A DNA stretch of 64,000 nt from Arthrobacter sp. (GCF_031179385.1 NZ_JAPSHV010000001.1:57506-121505), one strand, 5' to 3'. Positions 28,552-38,356 are shown, counted from the stretch's first letter. Notes: a model not told the origin generated them from the letters alone. A program made the numbers and translations.

Positions 28552-29960
28552 AGCCCGTACTTCTCGAGCAAACGCAGCCATACCTCGCTGATTGTCGGAT
28601 ACGCAGGCACCGCATGCCAGAGCCGGTGCAGCGGCACCTCCCCGGCAATGGCGATGGTCGCCGCGTGTAGGAGTTCGGCGACGTCCGGGCCGGCGAAGGT
28701 GACGCCGACGAGGACGGAGCGGTCTTCGTCCACGATCATCTGGGCCCAGCCCTCGTATCCGTCCGCATGCAGCGAGGAGCCGGCGACCGCGAGTTCGAGC
28801 GATGTCTCGCTGACGTTCAGCCCATCCCGTCTGGCCGCCTCGAGGGTTCGGCCCGCCATTGCGATCTCGGGATCCGTGAAGACGACCTGGGGCACCGCAT
28901 AGGTGTCGGCAGTCGCAGCGAACCGGCTCCAGGGTTCGGGCTGCCCGCTTAGGGAACCGTTGGCTCGCGCAACGATCGCGTCCCCCGTCATCCGGGCCTC
29001 GTACTTGCCCTGATGCGTGAGCAGCACCTTCCCGGCTGCATCACCCACGGCATACAGCCACGGGTGGCCGCTGACCTGTCCCGAGTCATCCGTTTCCAAG
29101 CCGCGCGGCTCAAGTCCAAACTGTTCGATGCCCAGACCTGACAGGGCCGGACGGCGTCCGGTGGATACCAGAAGCTTCTCCGACTCCACCACGGTGCCGC
29201 CGGCCAGGGTCACACGGAACCGGTTGCCGTCGTACGCGACGGAGGTGGTGCCGGTGTTCAGGTGGAGGGTGACGCCGTCGTTCTCGATGCCCTGCTGGAC
29301 CAGGCGGGTGGCGGGTTCGGGGTAGGAGCCCAGCAGCGCGCTCCGCGCGACGAGGGTCACCGATGAGCCGAGTCGGGCGTAGGCCTGGGCCAGTTCTGTG
29401 CCACTGACGCCGCCACCGAGGACGGTGAGGCTTTCGGGAATTTCCTTGGCCGCTGTCGCTTCGCGGGTGCCCCAGTATGGGAGATCCTTCAGGCCATCGA
29501 TGGGCGGTATGGAGGGCGTGGAGCCGGTCGCAAGAACGACGGCGTGCCGGGCTTCCAGCGTGATGGCGCCGTCGTCGGTGATGACTTCAACGCGACGCTC
29601 ACCGGTGAGGCGGGCACGTCCGCGGACCAGCGTGATGCCGGCGCCTTCCACCCACTCAACCTGCGAGGAGTCGTCCCAGTGCGATGTGAACTCGTCCCGG
29701 CGAGCCAGCACTTGCTGCGCATCCAGTGTGCCCGTCACTGCCTCGCGCGAGCCGGCCACTGCACTAGCGGCGTGCAGCGCAGAGCTTGGCCGTAATAGCG
29801 CCTTGGAGGGCATGCAAGCCCAGTAGGAACATTCACCGCCGACGAGTTCGAACTCAACGAGGACAATGGAAAGTCCGCCTTGAGCCACACGGGCGGCAGC
29901 GTTCTCGCCGACGGCGCCGGCTCCGATAACAACGACGTCAGGATTTTGGGAAGGGCTCAT
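28548..29960 (-). CDS. FAD-dependent pyridine nucleotide-disulphide oxidoreductase
   Basis: A 471-aa class I flavoprotein disulphide reductase. The FAD-binding VVVIGAGAVGENAA is at the N-terminus, the redox-active pair is in GGECSYWACMPSKAL, the NAD(P) motif is VLGGGVSGTELA, and a dimerisation domain follows. The CSYWAC spacing (CX4C) matches dihydrolipoyl dehydrogenase-like enzymes, but the sequence is of an actinobacterial subgroup of unknown substrate, often called mercuric-reductase-like. The start is ATG 29960; the longer open frame continues through the tRNA-Arg gene and cannot be coding. It overlaps the SixA-like stop by 4 bp. Confidence 0.92.
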   Translation of the reverse strand: MSPSQNPDVVVIGAGAVGENAAARVAQGGLSIVLVEFELVGGECSYWACMPSKALLRPSSALHAASAVAGSREAVTGTLDAQQVLARRDEFTSHWDDSSQVEWVEGAGITLVRGRARLTGERRVEVITDDGAITLEARHAVVLATGSTPSIPPIDGLKDLPYWGTREATAAKEIPESLTVLGGGVSGTELAQAYARLGSSVTLVARSALLGSYPEPATRLVQQGIENDGVTLHLNTGTTSVAYDGNRFRVTLAGGTVVESEKLLVSTGRRPALSGLGIEQFGLEPRGLETDDSGQVSGHPWLYAVGDAAGKVLLTHQGKYEARMTGDAIVARANGSLSGQPEPWSRFAATADTYAVPQVVFTDPEIAMAGRTLEAARRDGLNVSETSLELAVAGSSLHADGYEGWAQMIVDEDRSVLVGVTFAGPDVAELLHAATIAIAGEVPLHRLWHAVPAYPTISEVWLRLLEKYGL

Positions 29961-30030
29961 GGTCCTGAGCCTTTCACTGCGGTGAAGGCTGGGCAAGGGA
30001 GCGCGCAATCCCCGGTCGGTCGCACGGAGG

Positions 30031-30066
30031 TTAAAGCAAAACCGCCCCGGTTTCCCGAGGCGGTTG
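30031..30066 (-). terminator. Intrinsic terminator of tRNA-Arg
   Basis: On the minus strand AACCGCCTCGG and CCGGGGCGGTT pair with one wobble around a GAAA-type loop, followed by TTTGCTTTAA. It begins eight bases past the tRNA. A clear stem plus T-rich tail makes this a classical terminator. Confidence 0.85.
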
Positions 30067-30072
30067 GACTGG

Positions 30073-30145
30073 TGCGCGCGAAGGGATTCGAACCCCCAAC
30101 CTTCTGATCCGTAGTCAGATGCTCTATCCGTTGAGCTACGCACGC
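30073..30145 (-). tRNA. tRNA-Arg (anticodon ACG)
   Basis: The 73-nt cloverleaf on the minus strand has the acceptor GCGTGCG/CGCGCGC with one G-T pair, the anticodon loop CTACGGA (anticodon ACG, to be edited to ICG by TadA), the T-arm GGGGGTTCGAATCCC and discriminator A. It reads CGU, CGC and CGA codons. No CCA is encoded. Confidence 0.97.
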
Positions 30146-30245
30146 ATTTCAAAAGTCTTTTGAGTGACTTTCTCATGGCCGTTTGGCCGTAGATAACTTT
30201 ACAGCCAATCGGCACCTAACGCTAATTGAGCTCAGGAGCGGGAAT

Positions 30246-30289
30246 CTACTGAAAAGTAGTATAGACCGGTCTATGTGACCTTTGTCACA
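30246..30289. promoter_or_regulatory. Cluster of three palindromes, including a CRP/GlxR-type box, upstream of pckG
   Basis: CTACT-GAAA-AGTAG (30246-30259), the perfect palindrome ATAGACCGGTCTAT (30261-30274; TetR-like) and TGTGA-N6-TCACA (30274-30289) abut each other. The last matches the CRP/GlxR consensus exactly. They lie about 150 bp upstream of pckG and 100 bp upstream of the divergent tRNA-Arg, so pckG is the likely target. Confidence 0.65.
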
Positions 30290-30437
30290 GAGTGAAACGT
30301 TATTCTCTTTCGACTTCCGCGGAAACTCGCGGTTTCGGCGCGGCTCAACTCGTACTGTACTCCTGCAATCGCGGTAGTAGCCCGTAATCACGCCCCTAGC
30401 ATCGATACACACCACCCACCCAACGAAGGGACAAGAA

Positions 30438-32297
30438 ATGGGCGATACCGCGCGACAGCCGCTGCTCGCTGACCGAGTGAATGACCGGGACGCAGCGACA
30501 ACTGCACCGACAACGCACCAGGAACTGCTGGCATGGGTTGAGGAGACTGCCGCGCTGACACAGCCGGACCGGGTGTATTGGGTCAACGGATCCGAAGAGG
30601 AGAATCATCAGCTCAGTGACGAACTGGTCTCCGCCGGAACGTTCACAAGACTCAATTCTGAACTCTTCCCGAACTCCTTTGCTGCGTTCTCCGATCCGGC
30701 CGATGTTGCCCGCGTCGAAGAACAAACTTTCATCTGCTCTCGCAACGAGCGCGACGCCGGCTTCACCAACAATTGGATGGACCCGGACGCGATGAAGGAG
30801 AAGCTGCGCGGGCTCTTCGCCGGTTCGATGCGCGGCCGAACCATGTACGTGATCCCCTTCGTCATGGGCCATCTGGACGCCACGAGCCCCAAGTTCGGCG
30901 TTGAGATCACCGACAGCGCCTATGTTGTGACCTCCATGCGCATCATGGCGACGATCGGCACAGAGGTCCTCGACCGACTGACCGAGCTGAACGCGGAATT
31001 CGTTCCGGCGCTGCACTCCGTCGGTGCACCGCTGGAGCCGGGCCAGCAGGACGTGGCGTGGCCGTGCAACGAGGAGAAGTGGATTGTGCACTTCCCGGAG
31101 GAACGCTCCATCTGGTCCTTCGGCTCCGGCTACGGCGGGAACGCACTGCTCGGCAAGAAGTGCTACGCGCTGCGGATCGCTTCCGTGATGGCCCGGGACG
31201 AGGGTTGGCTCGCCGAGCACATGCTCATCCTGAAGCTCACCTCACCCGCGAACAAGACGTACTACGTCTCGGCTGCGTTCCCATCCGCGTGCGGCAAGAC
31301 CAACCTGGCCCTGCTGGACCCGACCATCGACGGGTGGAAGGTCGAAACCCTTGGGGATGACATCACCTGGATGCGATTCGGCAAGGAAGGCGAACTTCGC
31401 GCGGTCAACCCGGAGGCGGGCCTGTTCGGCGTAGCCCCCGGCACCGGCTGGCAGACCAACCCGAATGCCATGCGCGCCATTGCCAAGGGCAACTCCATCT
31501 TCACCAACGTGGCGTTGACCGACGACGGCGGCGTCTGGTGGGAGGGGATGACCGAGGAGGTGCCGGCGCACCTGACGGACTGGCAGGGCAACGACTGGAC
31601 GCCCACATCAGGCGCCACCGCCGCGCACCCGAACGCACGTTTCTGCACGCCGATCGACCAGATCGACATGCTCGCTGAGGAGTTCAACGATCCTGAGGGT
31701 GTCGAGCTGTCGGCCATTCTGTTCGGCGGTCGCCGCAAGACCACGGTTCCGTTGGTCACCGAGTCCCGTGACTGGACCAACGGCATCTTCATGGGCTCCA
31801 CCCTTTCCTCCGAAACCACGGCCGCCGCTGCAGGAGCAGTAGGTCGGGTGCGTCGTGATCCGATGGCGATGTTGCCCTTCATCGGTTACGACGCCGGTGA
31901 CTACCTTAGCCACTGGCTGAAGGTGAGTGGGCAGGCAAATCAGGAACGGCTGCCGAAGATTTTCCTCGTCAACTGGTTCCGCCGTACCGCTGACGGCGGT
32001 TTCGCGTGGCCTGGCTTCGGTGACAACTCCCGCGTGCTCAAGTGGATCATCGAGCGGCTCGAAGGCCAGGCCGAGGGAGTCGAGACGCCCATTGGGTACG
32101 TCCCTGCGCCTGATGCCCTCGACCTGACCGGGTTGGACCTCACGCCGGCGGACGTCGAGCAGGCGGTTCGCGTCGATGCTGACGAGTGGGCAGCAGAGCT
32201 CAAGGGTATTGAGGAGTGGTACCAGCAGTTCGGTGATTCCCTCCCGCAGGAGCTTTCCAGCGAATTGCAGCGCCTGAAGGAGCGGTTCGCCGCCTAG
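30438..32297 (+). CDS. pckG: Phosphoenolpyruvate carboxykinase (GTP)
   Basis: A 619-aa GTP-dependent PEP carboxykinase, which decarboxylates and phosphorylates oxaloacetate to PEP for gluconeogenesis, or carboxylates PEP in anaplerosis. The GTP-type signature [11 protein letters not shown] and the metal-binding region ([23 protein letters not shown]) are complete. It is cytoplasmic and full-length. It is preceded by GAAGGGACAAGAA before ATG 30438 and by regulatory palindromes including a CRP/GlxR-like site, consistent with carbon-source control. It is followed by a bidirectional terminator shared with the convergent phosphomannomutase gene. Confidence 0.98.
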   Translation: MGDTARQPLLADRVNDRDAATTAPTTHQELLAWVEETAALTQPDRVYWVNGSEEENHQLSDELVSAGTFTRLNSELFPNSFAAFSDPADVARVEEQTFICSRNERDAGFTNNWMDPDAMKEKLRGLFAGSMRGRTMYVIPFVMGHLDATSPKFGVEITDSAYVVTSMRIMATIGTEVLDRLTELNAEFVPALHSVGAPLEPGQQDVAWPCNEEKWIVHFPEERSIWSFGSGYGGNALLGKKCYALRIASVMARDEGWLAEHMLILKLTSPANKTYYVSAAFPSACGKTNLALLDPTIDGWKVETLGDDITWMRFGKEGELRAVNPEAGLFGVAPGTGWQTNPNAMRAIAKGNSIFTNVALTDDGGVWWEGMTEEVPAHLTDWQGNDWTPTSGATAAHPNARFCTPIDQIDMLAEEFNDPEGVELSAILFGGRRKTTVPLVTESRDWTNGIFMGSTLSSETTAAAAGAVGRVRRDPMAMLPFIGYDAGDYLSHWLKVSGQANQERLPKIFLVNWFRRTADGGFAWPGFGDNSRVLKWIIERLEGQAEGVETPIGYVPAPDALDLTGLDLTPADVEQAVRVDADEWAAELKGIEEWYQQFGDSLPQELSSELQRLKERFAA

Positions 32298-32314
32298 GCG
32301 GCAGTCAAGACACT

Positions 32315-32350
32315 TGTGGCCGGTTCTGCTTGAAGGCGGAACCGGCCACA
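32315..32350. terminator. Bidirectional terminator between pckG and manB
   Basis: TGTGGCCGGTTC (32315-32326) and GAACCGGCCACA (32339-32350) form a perfect 12-bp stem with a 12-nt loop between convergent stop codons. Confidence 0.85.
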
Positions 32351-32372
32351 CTGCTTATTGACCGAGCAGCTG

Positions 32373-33779
32373 TTACTGGCGGATCTGCTCCAGGACGGCT
32401 GAGGTCAGGTTTTCGAGTGTCTGGGGATTTTCTGCTTCCGCGTTCAGCCGCAGGAACGGCTCCGTGTTGGACGCGCGGAGGTTGAACCACCACGATCCGT
32501 CGTCCGCGGTGAAAGTGAGGCCGTCGACTTCGTCGACCGTGACGCCGTCGTTGTCGAATTCCTGGCGCACGCGCGCAATAGCAGCCCGGACGTCGTCGAG
32601 CTTGGTGTTGAGCTCGCCGGAGGCAAAGTAGGGCTCGTATTCGCGGCCGAGTTCCGACAGCGGCTCATTCTGCTCGCCGAGCGCCGCAAGAACGTGCATG
32701 GCTGCGAGCATGCCGGTGTCAGCATTCCAGAACTCCCGGAAGTAGTAGTGGGCCGAGTGCTCGCCGCCGAAGACTGCGCCTTCCTCGGCCATGACTGCCT
32801 TGATGAACGAGTGCCCTACGCGGGTCCGCACCGGGCGGCCGCCCTCCGCACGGACAAGCTCGGGAACCGCACGGGAGGTGATCAGGTTGTGGATGATTAC
32901 AGGTTCCTGCTCGCCGGCTGCCTGGGCGCGGCGGATCTCCCGGCGCGCAACCATACCGGTGATGGCGCTCGGCGAGACGGGATTGCCCTGCTCATCGATG
33001 ACGAAGCACCGGTCGGCGTCACCGTCGAATGCGAGGCCGATGTCCGCCCCGTTGCTGACCACGGCCTGCTGCAGGTCATGGAGATTCTCGGGCTCCAGGG
33101 GGTTGGCTGGGTGGTTGGGGAAGGTGCCGTCGAGTTCGAAGTAGAGCGGGACAATCTCCAGCGGCAGAGCCTCGAGGAACTCTGCACCAAGAACGGCGGG
33201 AGTGGTGAGGCCGGCCATGCCGTTGCCGGCGTCAACGACCACCTTCAGCGGACGGCTTCCGGACAGGTCCACCAGTGAGCGCAGGTACTGTGCGTAATCC
33301 TTGAGAACGTCGCGGGAAGAAGTGGAGCCCCGCCGGTCGGCTGACGGGATGGAACCTTCCCCAAGATACTGTTCGGCCAGTTCCCTGATCTCCGCCAGGC
33401 CGGACTCGGACGACACCGGGACGGCGCCGGGCCGTGACATCTTCATACCGTTGTACTGCGCGGGGTTGTGGCTGGCGGTGAAGGTGACGCCCGCTGCGTT
33501 GAAGGTTCCGCTCGCGTAGTACAACTCATCGGTGGAGATCTGGCCCAGAAAAATAACGTCGGCGCCGCGGGCGGTAGCTCCCTCCGCGAACGCTTCGGAG
33601 AACTCAGGGGAGGAAGGACGCATGTCTCCTCCCACCAGGATCGTTTCCCCGGCAAGGCCGATTACATCGACAAAAGCAGCACCTACTGCCCTGACGGACT
33701 CCACGGTGATGGTTTCACCGACAATCCCTCGAACGTCATAGGCCTTGAACGATGCGGAAAGGTCGATGGTTGTAGTCAC
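32373..33779 (-). CDS. manB: Phosphomannomutase/phosphoglucomutase
   Basis: A 469-aa alpha-D-phosphohexomutase. The phosphoserine loop is FTASHNPAQYNGMK, the Mg site is FDGDADR, and the sugar-binding and phosphate-binding regions (FGGEHSAHYYFRE and LRASNTEPFLR) are present. It interconverts hexose 6-phosphate and 1-phosphate, supplying mannose-1-phosphate or glucose-1-phosphate for cell-wall glycans. GTG 33779 is chosen: TAGACT lies about nine bases upstream, no ribosome-binding site is evident, and the frame upstream of it has no family similarity. It diverges from recQ across 123 bp. The preference for mannose versus glucose cannot be told. Confidence 0.94.
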   Translation of the reverse strand: MTTTIDLSASFKAYDVRGIVGETITVESVRAVGAAFVDVIGLAGETILVGGDMRPSSPEFSEAFAEGATARGADVIFLGQISTDELYYASGTFNAAGVTFTASHNPAQYNGMKMSRPGAVPVSSESGLAEIRELAEQYLGEGSIPSADRRGSTSSRDVLKDYAQYLRSLVDLSGSRPLKVVVDAGNGMAGLTTPAVLGAEFLEALPLEIVPLYFELDGTFPNHPANPLEPENLHDLQQAVVSNGADIGLAFDGDADRCFVIDEQGNPVSPSAITGMVARREIRRAQAAGEQEPVIIHNLITSRAVPELVRAEGGRPVRTRVGHSFIKAVMAEEGAVFGGEHSAHYYFREFWNADTGMLAAMHVLAALGEQNEPLSELGREYEPYFASGELNTKLDDVRAAIARVRQEFDNDGVTVDEVDGLTFTADDGSWWFNLRASNTEPFLRLNAEAENPQTLENLTSAVLEQIRQ

Positions 33780-33902
33780 GCTGGAAAGTCTAACCGGTCT
33801 GTTACCCGCCACCGCGGGGTGGGGAGTAACAGACGACGACGGTTGTCCACACTCGCGAAGAGGGCCACGGGAGCGTCGGTTGCAACTGCCATACTGGGGC
33901 GC

Positions 33903-36017
33903 ATGGCTGAAACAACCACCCTGCACCAGCAGGCGCTCTCTATTCTCCGAACCCTTGTGGGTCGTGAGGATGCCGCTTTCCATGAGGGGCAGTTCGAGGC
34001 GATCGAGGCACTGGTTCATGGCGGCCGCCGCGCTCTGGTGGTTCAGCGCACCGGTTGGGGAAAGTCAGCTGTCTACTTCGTTGCGAGCCTCCTGCTGCGT
34101 TCGGCCGGTGCCGGGCCCACCCTCATCGTGTCACCGCTGTTGGCCCTGATGCGGGATCAGGTGGCGGCTGCCGAGCGTGCCGGGGTCAGAGCCGCGGCGA
34201 TCAACTCCGCGAACCAGACGGAGTGGCAGGAAATCACCGCACAGCTTGAAGCGAACCAGCTCGACGTTCTGCTTGTCTCGCCCGAACGGCTCAACAATCC
34301 GGGTTTCCGGGAGAATCAGCTCCCCGAACTTATCCGGCGAACCGGGCTGCTGGTGATCGATGAAGCCCACTGCATCTCCGACTGGGGACACGATTTCCGG
34401 CCGGACTATCGCCGGCTCCGCGACCTCATCACCACCCTGCCGTCCGGCGTTCCGGTGCTGGCAACTACTGCTACTGCCAACTCGCGGGTGGTCGAGGACG
34501 TCGAGGATCAGCTCGGCACTGACGGAACAGCCGTTTATACGCTGCGGGGGGAACTTGCCCGGAAGTCGTTGCGGTTGGGTGTGCTCCGCCTTCCCAGTCC
34601 GAAGTCGCGGCTGGCATGGCTGCTGACTCATCTGGGGGAGCTTCCGGGGAGCGGCATCATCTACACCCTTACCGTCTCAGCCGCAGAAGACACAGCGCGG
34701 CTCCTGCGTGAAAGCGGTCATGCAGTGCTTGCCTATACAGGGCGCACCGACCCTGCGGACCGCGAATCCGCAGAGCAGGCGCTGAAGAACAACGACGTGA
34801 AGGCTCTCGTCGCCACCAGCGCCCTCGGGATGGGATTCGACAAGCCGGATCTTGGATTCGTGGTCCATCTCGGGGCGCCCTCGTCGCCGGTCGCCTACTA
34901 CCAGCAGGTTGGCAGGGCCGGGCGAGGTACGCCCAACGCAGACGTCCTGCTGCTTCCGGGAAATGAAGACCGCGACATCTGGGAGTACTTCGCTACTGCG
35001 TCGATGCCGGCAGAAGACAAGGCGCAGCGCATTCTTGAGGAGCTCGCCGGTGGTGCAGTGCTCTCCACCCCGGCTCTGGAGACCCGCGTCGATGTGCGCC
35101 GCTCACCTCTCGAGCTCCTCCTGAAGGTGCTCGATGTGGACGGGGCAGTACGGAAGGTCACCGGCGGGTGGCAGGCAACCGGAAACCGCTGGACCTACGA
35201 TCGCGAGCGCTACGCCCGCATTTCGCAGGCACGGGTCCACGAACAGAACGCGATGCTCGATTATGAGAACACCGGCAGTTGCCGAATGGAGTTCCTTGCC
35301 GCTGCGCTCGACGACCCCTCGGCCGCACCGTGCGGCCGGTGCGACAACTGTGCCGGCCCGTGGTACTCCGATGAGGTTTCGCACGATGCCTCGGAGAGCG
35401 CGGGAAGCGCCCTCGGCAGGGTGGGTGTCCTTCTGGAGCCCAGGGGGCAATGGCCGTCCGGGATGGACAAGCTGAATGTGCCCGTCAAGGGCCGTATCGC
35501 CGCCGACCAGCAGGTCTCCGCCGGTCGCGCGCTGGCTCGCATGACCGACCTCGGGTGGGGCAACCGGGTGCGAGAACTCCTGGCAGATGCAACGGAGGAT
35601 GCGGCACTGGATCCTGCCGCCGCGCAGGCCTGTGTCCGTGTTCTGTCGGAGTGGCACTGGGACACCCGCCCGGTAGCGGTGGTCAGCATGCCATCCCGAC
35701 GGCGTCCCCTCCTCATCCGATCACTCGCCGAGGGCCTGGCCGGAGTCGGACGTATTCCGTACCTCGGCGCACTGCAGTTGCCGCAGGGATGGCCAAGCGG
35801 CAGCTCCGGCGGCAACAGCGCGTTCCGTCTCGCCTCGGTATGGGAAAAGTTCGCGGTGCCAGAGGAAGGCCGAGCCTGGTTCGGAGCGAACCCGGGGCCG
35901 GTGCTGTTGGTCGATGACCTGGCGGACAGCCGCTGGAGTATCACCGTCGCCGGAAGGGCGCTCCGGCAGGCGGGTGCTCAGGAGGTGCTTCCCTTCGTGC
36001 TCGCGCTCAAGGCCTGA
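33903..36017 (+). CDS. recQ: RecQ-family DNA helicase fused to a phosphoribosyltransferase-like domain
   Basis: A 704-aa ATP-dependent 3'-5' DNA helicase. Walker A is RTGWGKSAVYF, the DEAH box is DEAHCISDWGHDFRPDY, the RecA2 motif YYQQVGRAGRG follows, and the RQC zinc site is CGRCDNC. After a winged helix the last ~200 residues differ from canonical RecQ: VLLVDDLADSRWSITVAG resembles the PRPP-binding loop of type I phosphoribosyltransferases (ComF-like). No HRDC domain is seen. ATG 33903 is chosen because the reading frame upstream overlaps the divergent phosphomannomutase gene. The enzyme probably acts in recombination repair; the role of the fused domain is unknown. Confidence 0.9.
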   Translation: MAETTTLHQQALSILRTLVGREDAAFHEGQFEAIEALVHGGRRALVVQRTGWGKSAVYFVASLLLRSAGAGPTLIVSPLLALMRDQVAAAERAGVRAAAINSANQTEWQEITAQLEANQLDVLLVSPERLNNPGFRENQLPELIRRTGLLVIDEAHCISDWGHDFRPDYRRLRDLITTLPSGVPVLATTATANSRVVEDVEDQLGTDGTAVYTLRGELARKSLRLGVLRLPSPKSRLAWLLTHLGELPGSGIIYTLTVSAAEDTARLLRESGHAVLAYTGRTDPADRESAEQALKNNDVKALVATSALGMGFDKPDLGFVVHLGAPSSPVAYYQQVGRAGRGTPNADVLLLPGNEDRDIWEYFATASMPAEDKAQRILEELAGGAVLSTPALETRVDVRRSPLELLLKVLDVDGAVRKVTGGWQATGNRWTYDRERYARISQARVHEQNAMLDYENTGSCRMEFLAAALDDPSAAPCGRCDNCAGPWYSDEVSHDASESAGSALGRVGVLLEPRGQWPSGMDKLNVPVKGRIAADQQVSAGRALARMTDLGWGNRVRELLADATEDAALDPAAAQACVRVLSEWHWDTRPVAVVSMPSRRRPLLIRSLAEGLAGVGRIPYLGALQLPQGWPSGSSGGNSAFRLASVWEKFAVPEEGRAWFGANPGPVLLVDDLADSRWSITVAGRALRQAGAQEVLPFVLALKA

Positions 36018-36054
36018 CGCGGCCGGTGGAGGCACCCGCCCCGCACCGGTTGAA

Positions 36055-36104
36055 CCAAAAGAAAAGGCGCCCTGGGAGTTGATTTCTCAATTCGCAGGGC
36101 GCCT
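36055..36104 (-). terminator. Intrinsic terminator of tRNA-Ser(GCU)
   Basis: On the minus strand AGGCGCCCTG (36104-36095) and CAGGGCGCCT (36074-36065) form a 10-bp stem with a 20-nt loop, followed by TTTCTTTTGG. It starts 11 bases beyond the tRNA and also lies after the convergent recQ stop. Confidence 0.88.
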
Positions 36105-36114
36105 GATCCAAACG

Positions 36115-36202
36115 CGGAGACGGGGGGATTTGAACCCCCGGTGGGCTTTAGACCCACACTTCATTAGCAGTGAAGCCCATTCGGCCGCTCTGGCACGTCT
36201 CC
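36115..36202 (-). tRNA. tRNA-Ser (anticodon GCU)
   Basis: An 88-nt class II tRNA on the minus strand: acceptor GGAGACG/CGTCTCC, anticodon loop CTGCTAA (anticodon GCT), long variable arm, T-arm GGGGGTTCAAATCCCCC, discriminator G. It reads AGC and AGU. Confidence 0.97.
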
Positions 36203-36265
36203 AGCAGCTATTACTAGCCACCCAAGACTACCCAGAACCTCCGGGCAAGAGCAAAATCAGCCAAG

Positions 36266-38356
36266 CTACAGCCCGCCGGTCAAGGCCTTCCACACGAACT
36301 CGTAGGACATGGCATGCATGCGCGCAGCCTGGCGGTTATCCGACGCGCCCGCATGTCCACCTTCGAGTGCCTCGTGGAACCACACGTTCTCCACACCGAG
36401 CGACTTCATTCGTGCAGCCATCTTGCGCGCCTGCACCGGGCCAACCCGATCGTCACTCGTGGCCGTCCAGATCAGGGTCTTCGGGTACTTCCTACCCTCC
36501 TGCAAGCGGTGGTACGGGGAGAACGTCTGAACGTATTCCCACTGCTCCGGGTTGTCAGGATCACCGTACTCGGCGATCCACGAGTACCCCGCGGAAAGCT
36601 TGGTGTACCGCTTCATGTCGAGCAGCGGCACGCCGCACGAGATTGCCCCGAACAGGTGCGGATACTGCGTCAGCATGTTCCCGACCAGCAGGCCGCCGTT
36701 GCTCCTGCCCGTGCAACCGAGTAGTTCGGGGCTGGTGACGCCGCGGTCCACCAGATCCTGCGCAATCGCGGCAAAGTCCTCGTAGGCGCGGTGCCGGTTG
36801 GCATGCAGGGCCGCCTGATGCCACGCCGGGCCGTATTCACCGCCACCGCGAATGTTCGCCAGTACATACACGCCTGAGCGGCCGTCACCGGTTCGGCGTT
36901 CCAGCCAGCCCCGCCCGATGACCCCGCTGTACGCCGGCGTCATGGCATGCTCAAATCCTCCGTACCCGGAGAGCAGGGTCGGGTTGCCGCCGTCGAGCAC
37001 GAGGCCCTTCGGCGCGACCTGGAAGTAAGGCACCCGGGTGCCGTCAGCGGACACTGCGAAGTGCTGCTCCACCTCGAACGCAGACTCATCGAAGTACGAC
37101 GGCGACGCCTTGACTTCCTCGTGACCCCCGCCGATGGTGCCGCGCACCACCGTGGTAGGCGTCAGGAATCCGGTGGCGACAAGCCAGTAGTCGTTACCGG
37201 CGTCGTCGTCCTCGTCATCCACGGCGTACGCGTCCACCGAGTGGAGGGGCGGGCACGCGTCCAGCAATTCTGAAGACCAACCATCGGCTGGATTGAGGAC
37301 GCGGATTTCCGAGGAGACATCCTTCAGCAGGTTCAGCAGGAGGCGGTCGCGGGTCCAGCTCCACGACTGCAGGGCCGTGTGCTCGTCGGGCTCGAAGACG
37401 GTTGTCAGTGCGCGTTGCCCGCTCAGGAAAGCTTCCAACGGCGCGGCCTGGAGGGAGCCGCCACGGTACGTTACACCGTCCAGCTCGAAGTCGGTTCTGG
37501 GCCGCAGCACCAGCCATTCCCGGTGCAGCGACACGTTGACGTCATCCGGAACGTCGACATGCACCCACTCACCGTCGCGGCGCAGATACGTGCGGCTGGA
37601 GTAGAAGTCAACGATGTGCGCGGCGATGTCACGCTCGAATCCCGGGGTCTGGTCATGCATCACCACGGCCATCATCGAGGTTTCCGGAATTTCGAAATAC
37701 AGCTCCGCAGAATCAAGCTCCTCCCCACGGCGGAGGGTGCGCACGGTGCGCGGGTAGGAGCTCGTGGTCATTGTTCCGGGGCCAAAATCCGTGCCGATGT
37801 GAAGCGCATCCGGTCCGGCCCAGCTGATCCTGCTCTTCGCCACCGGGATGTCGAAGCCGCCCTCCACGAACGCGCGGTCAACGACGTCGTACTCGCGGTA
37901 CCGCTGCGCGTCGCCGCCGTCCGGCGAAAGCGCGATGAGCACGCGCCGATAGGGCTCGCCCTCGTCGGGGCGCAGGAACATGGCTCCGCCCCACACCCAT
38001 TCCTTCTCCTCGTCTGCCGCCAGGGCATCCACGTCGAGAAGGACGTCCCACTCCGGCGCGTCCGTCAGGTAGCTGTCCCAGGTGGTCCGCCGCCACAAGC
38101 CCTTCGGGTGATCTTTGTCACGCCAGAAGTTGTAATAATGCCCGCCGCGCTTGGAAACCATCGGAATGCGGTCCGTGGCATCGAGTACCTCAAGGAGTCG
38201 CTGTTCAGATGCTAGGAACTCCGGGTTGACGAGAGCTTCCTCTGTCACGGAGTTCTCGCTGCGCACCCATTCCAGGGGCTTCTCTCCGTAGATGTCCTCC
38301 AGCCAGAGGAACTCATCCTCAAGTGCAGAGTCGGGCTGCTGCGTGGTGTGCGTCAT
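36266..38356 (-). CDS. S9 family prolyl oligopeptidase-like peptidase
   Basis: A 696-aa cytoplasmic serine peptidase. The N-terminal ~400 residues form the beta-propeller of the prolyl oligopeptidase family, and the C-terminal alpha/beta-hydrolase domain carries the nucleophile in GCTGRSNGGLLVGN, the Asp in TSDDRVGPVQ and the His in EGGHAGASD. It cleaves short peptides, often after proline. No signal peptide is present. It is a single gene after tRNA-Ser(GCU) and diverges from the UvrA-like gene across about 160 bp. Oligopeptidase B (post-basic cleavage) is a less likely alternative. Confidence 0.93.
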   Translation of the reverse strand: MTHTTQQPDSALEDEFLWLEDIYGEKPLEWVRSENSVTEEALVNPEFLASEQRLLEVLDATDRIPMVSKRGGHYYNFWRDKDHPKGLWRRTTWDSYLTDAPEWDVLLDVDALAADEEKEWVWGGAMFLRPDEGEPYRRVLIALSPDGGDAQRYREYDVVDRAFVEGGFDIPVAKSRISWAGPDALHIGTDFGPGTMTTSSYPRTVRTLRRGEELDSAELYFEIPETSMMAVVMHDQTPGFERDIAAHIVDFYSSRTYLRRDGEWVHVDVPDDVNVSLHREWLVLRPRTDFELDGVTYRGGSLQAAPLEAFLSGQRALTTVFEPDEHTALQSWSWTRDRLLLNLLKDVSSEIRVLNPADGWSSELLDACPPLHSVDAYAVDDEDDDAGNDYWLVATGFLTPTTVVRGTIGGGHEEVKASPSYFDESAFEVEQHFAVSADGTRVPYFQVAPKGLVLDGGNPTLLSGYGGFEHAMTPAYSGVIGRGWLERRTGDGRSGVYVLANIRGGGEYGPAWHQAALHANRHRAYEDFAAIAQDLVDRGVTSPELLGCTGRSNGGLLVGNMLTQYPHLFGAISCGVPLLDMKRYTKLSAGYSWIAEYGDPDNPEQWEYVQTFSPYHRLQEGRKYPKTLIWTATSDDRVGPVQARKMAARMKSLGVENVWFHEALEGGHAGASDNRQAARMHAMSYEFVWKALTGGL

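Noticed and set aside
30073..30215. Extended N-terminus of the flavin disulphide reductase
   Set aside because: The extension reads through the tRNA-Arg gene; the family N-terminus and its Rossmann motif start at 29960.
30396..31220. Long minus-strand open frame opposite pckG
   Set aside because: It is a codon-bias shadow of the well-supported PckG gene; the translation has no recognisable domain. The same applies to long antisense frames opposite cstA, the S9 peptidase, the UvrA paralogue, lhr and the nuclease.
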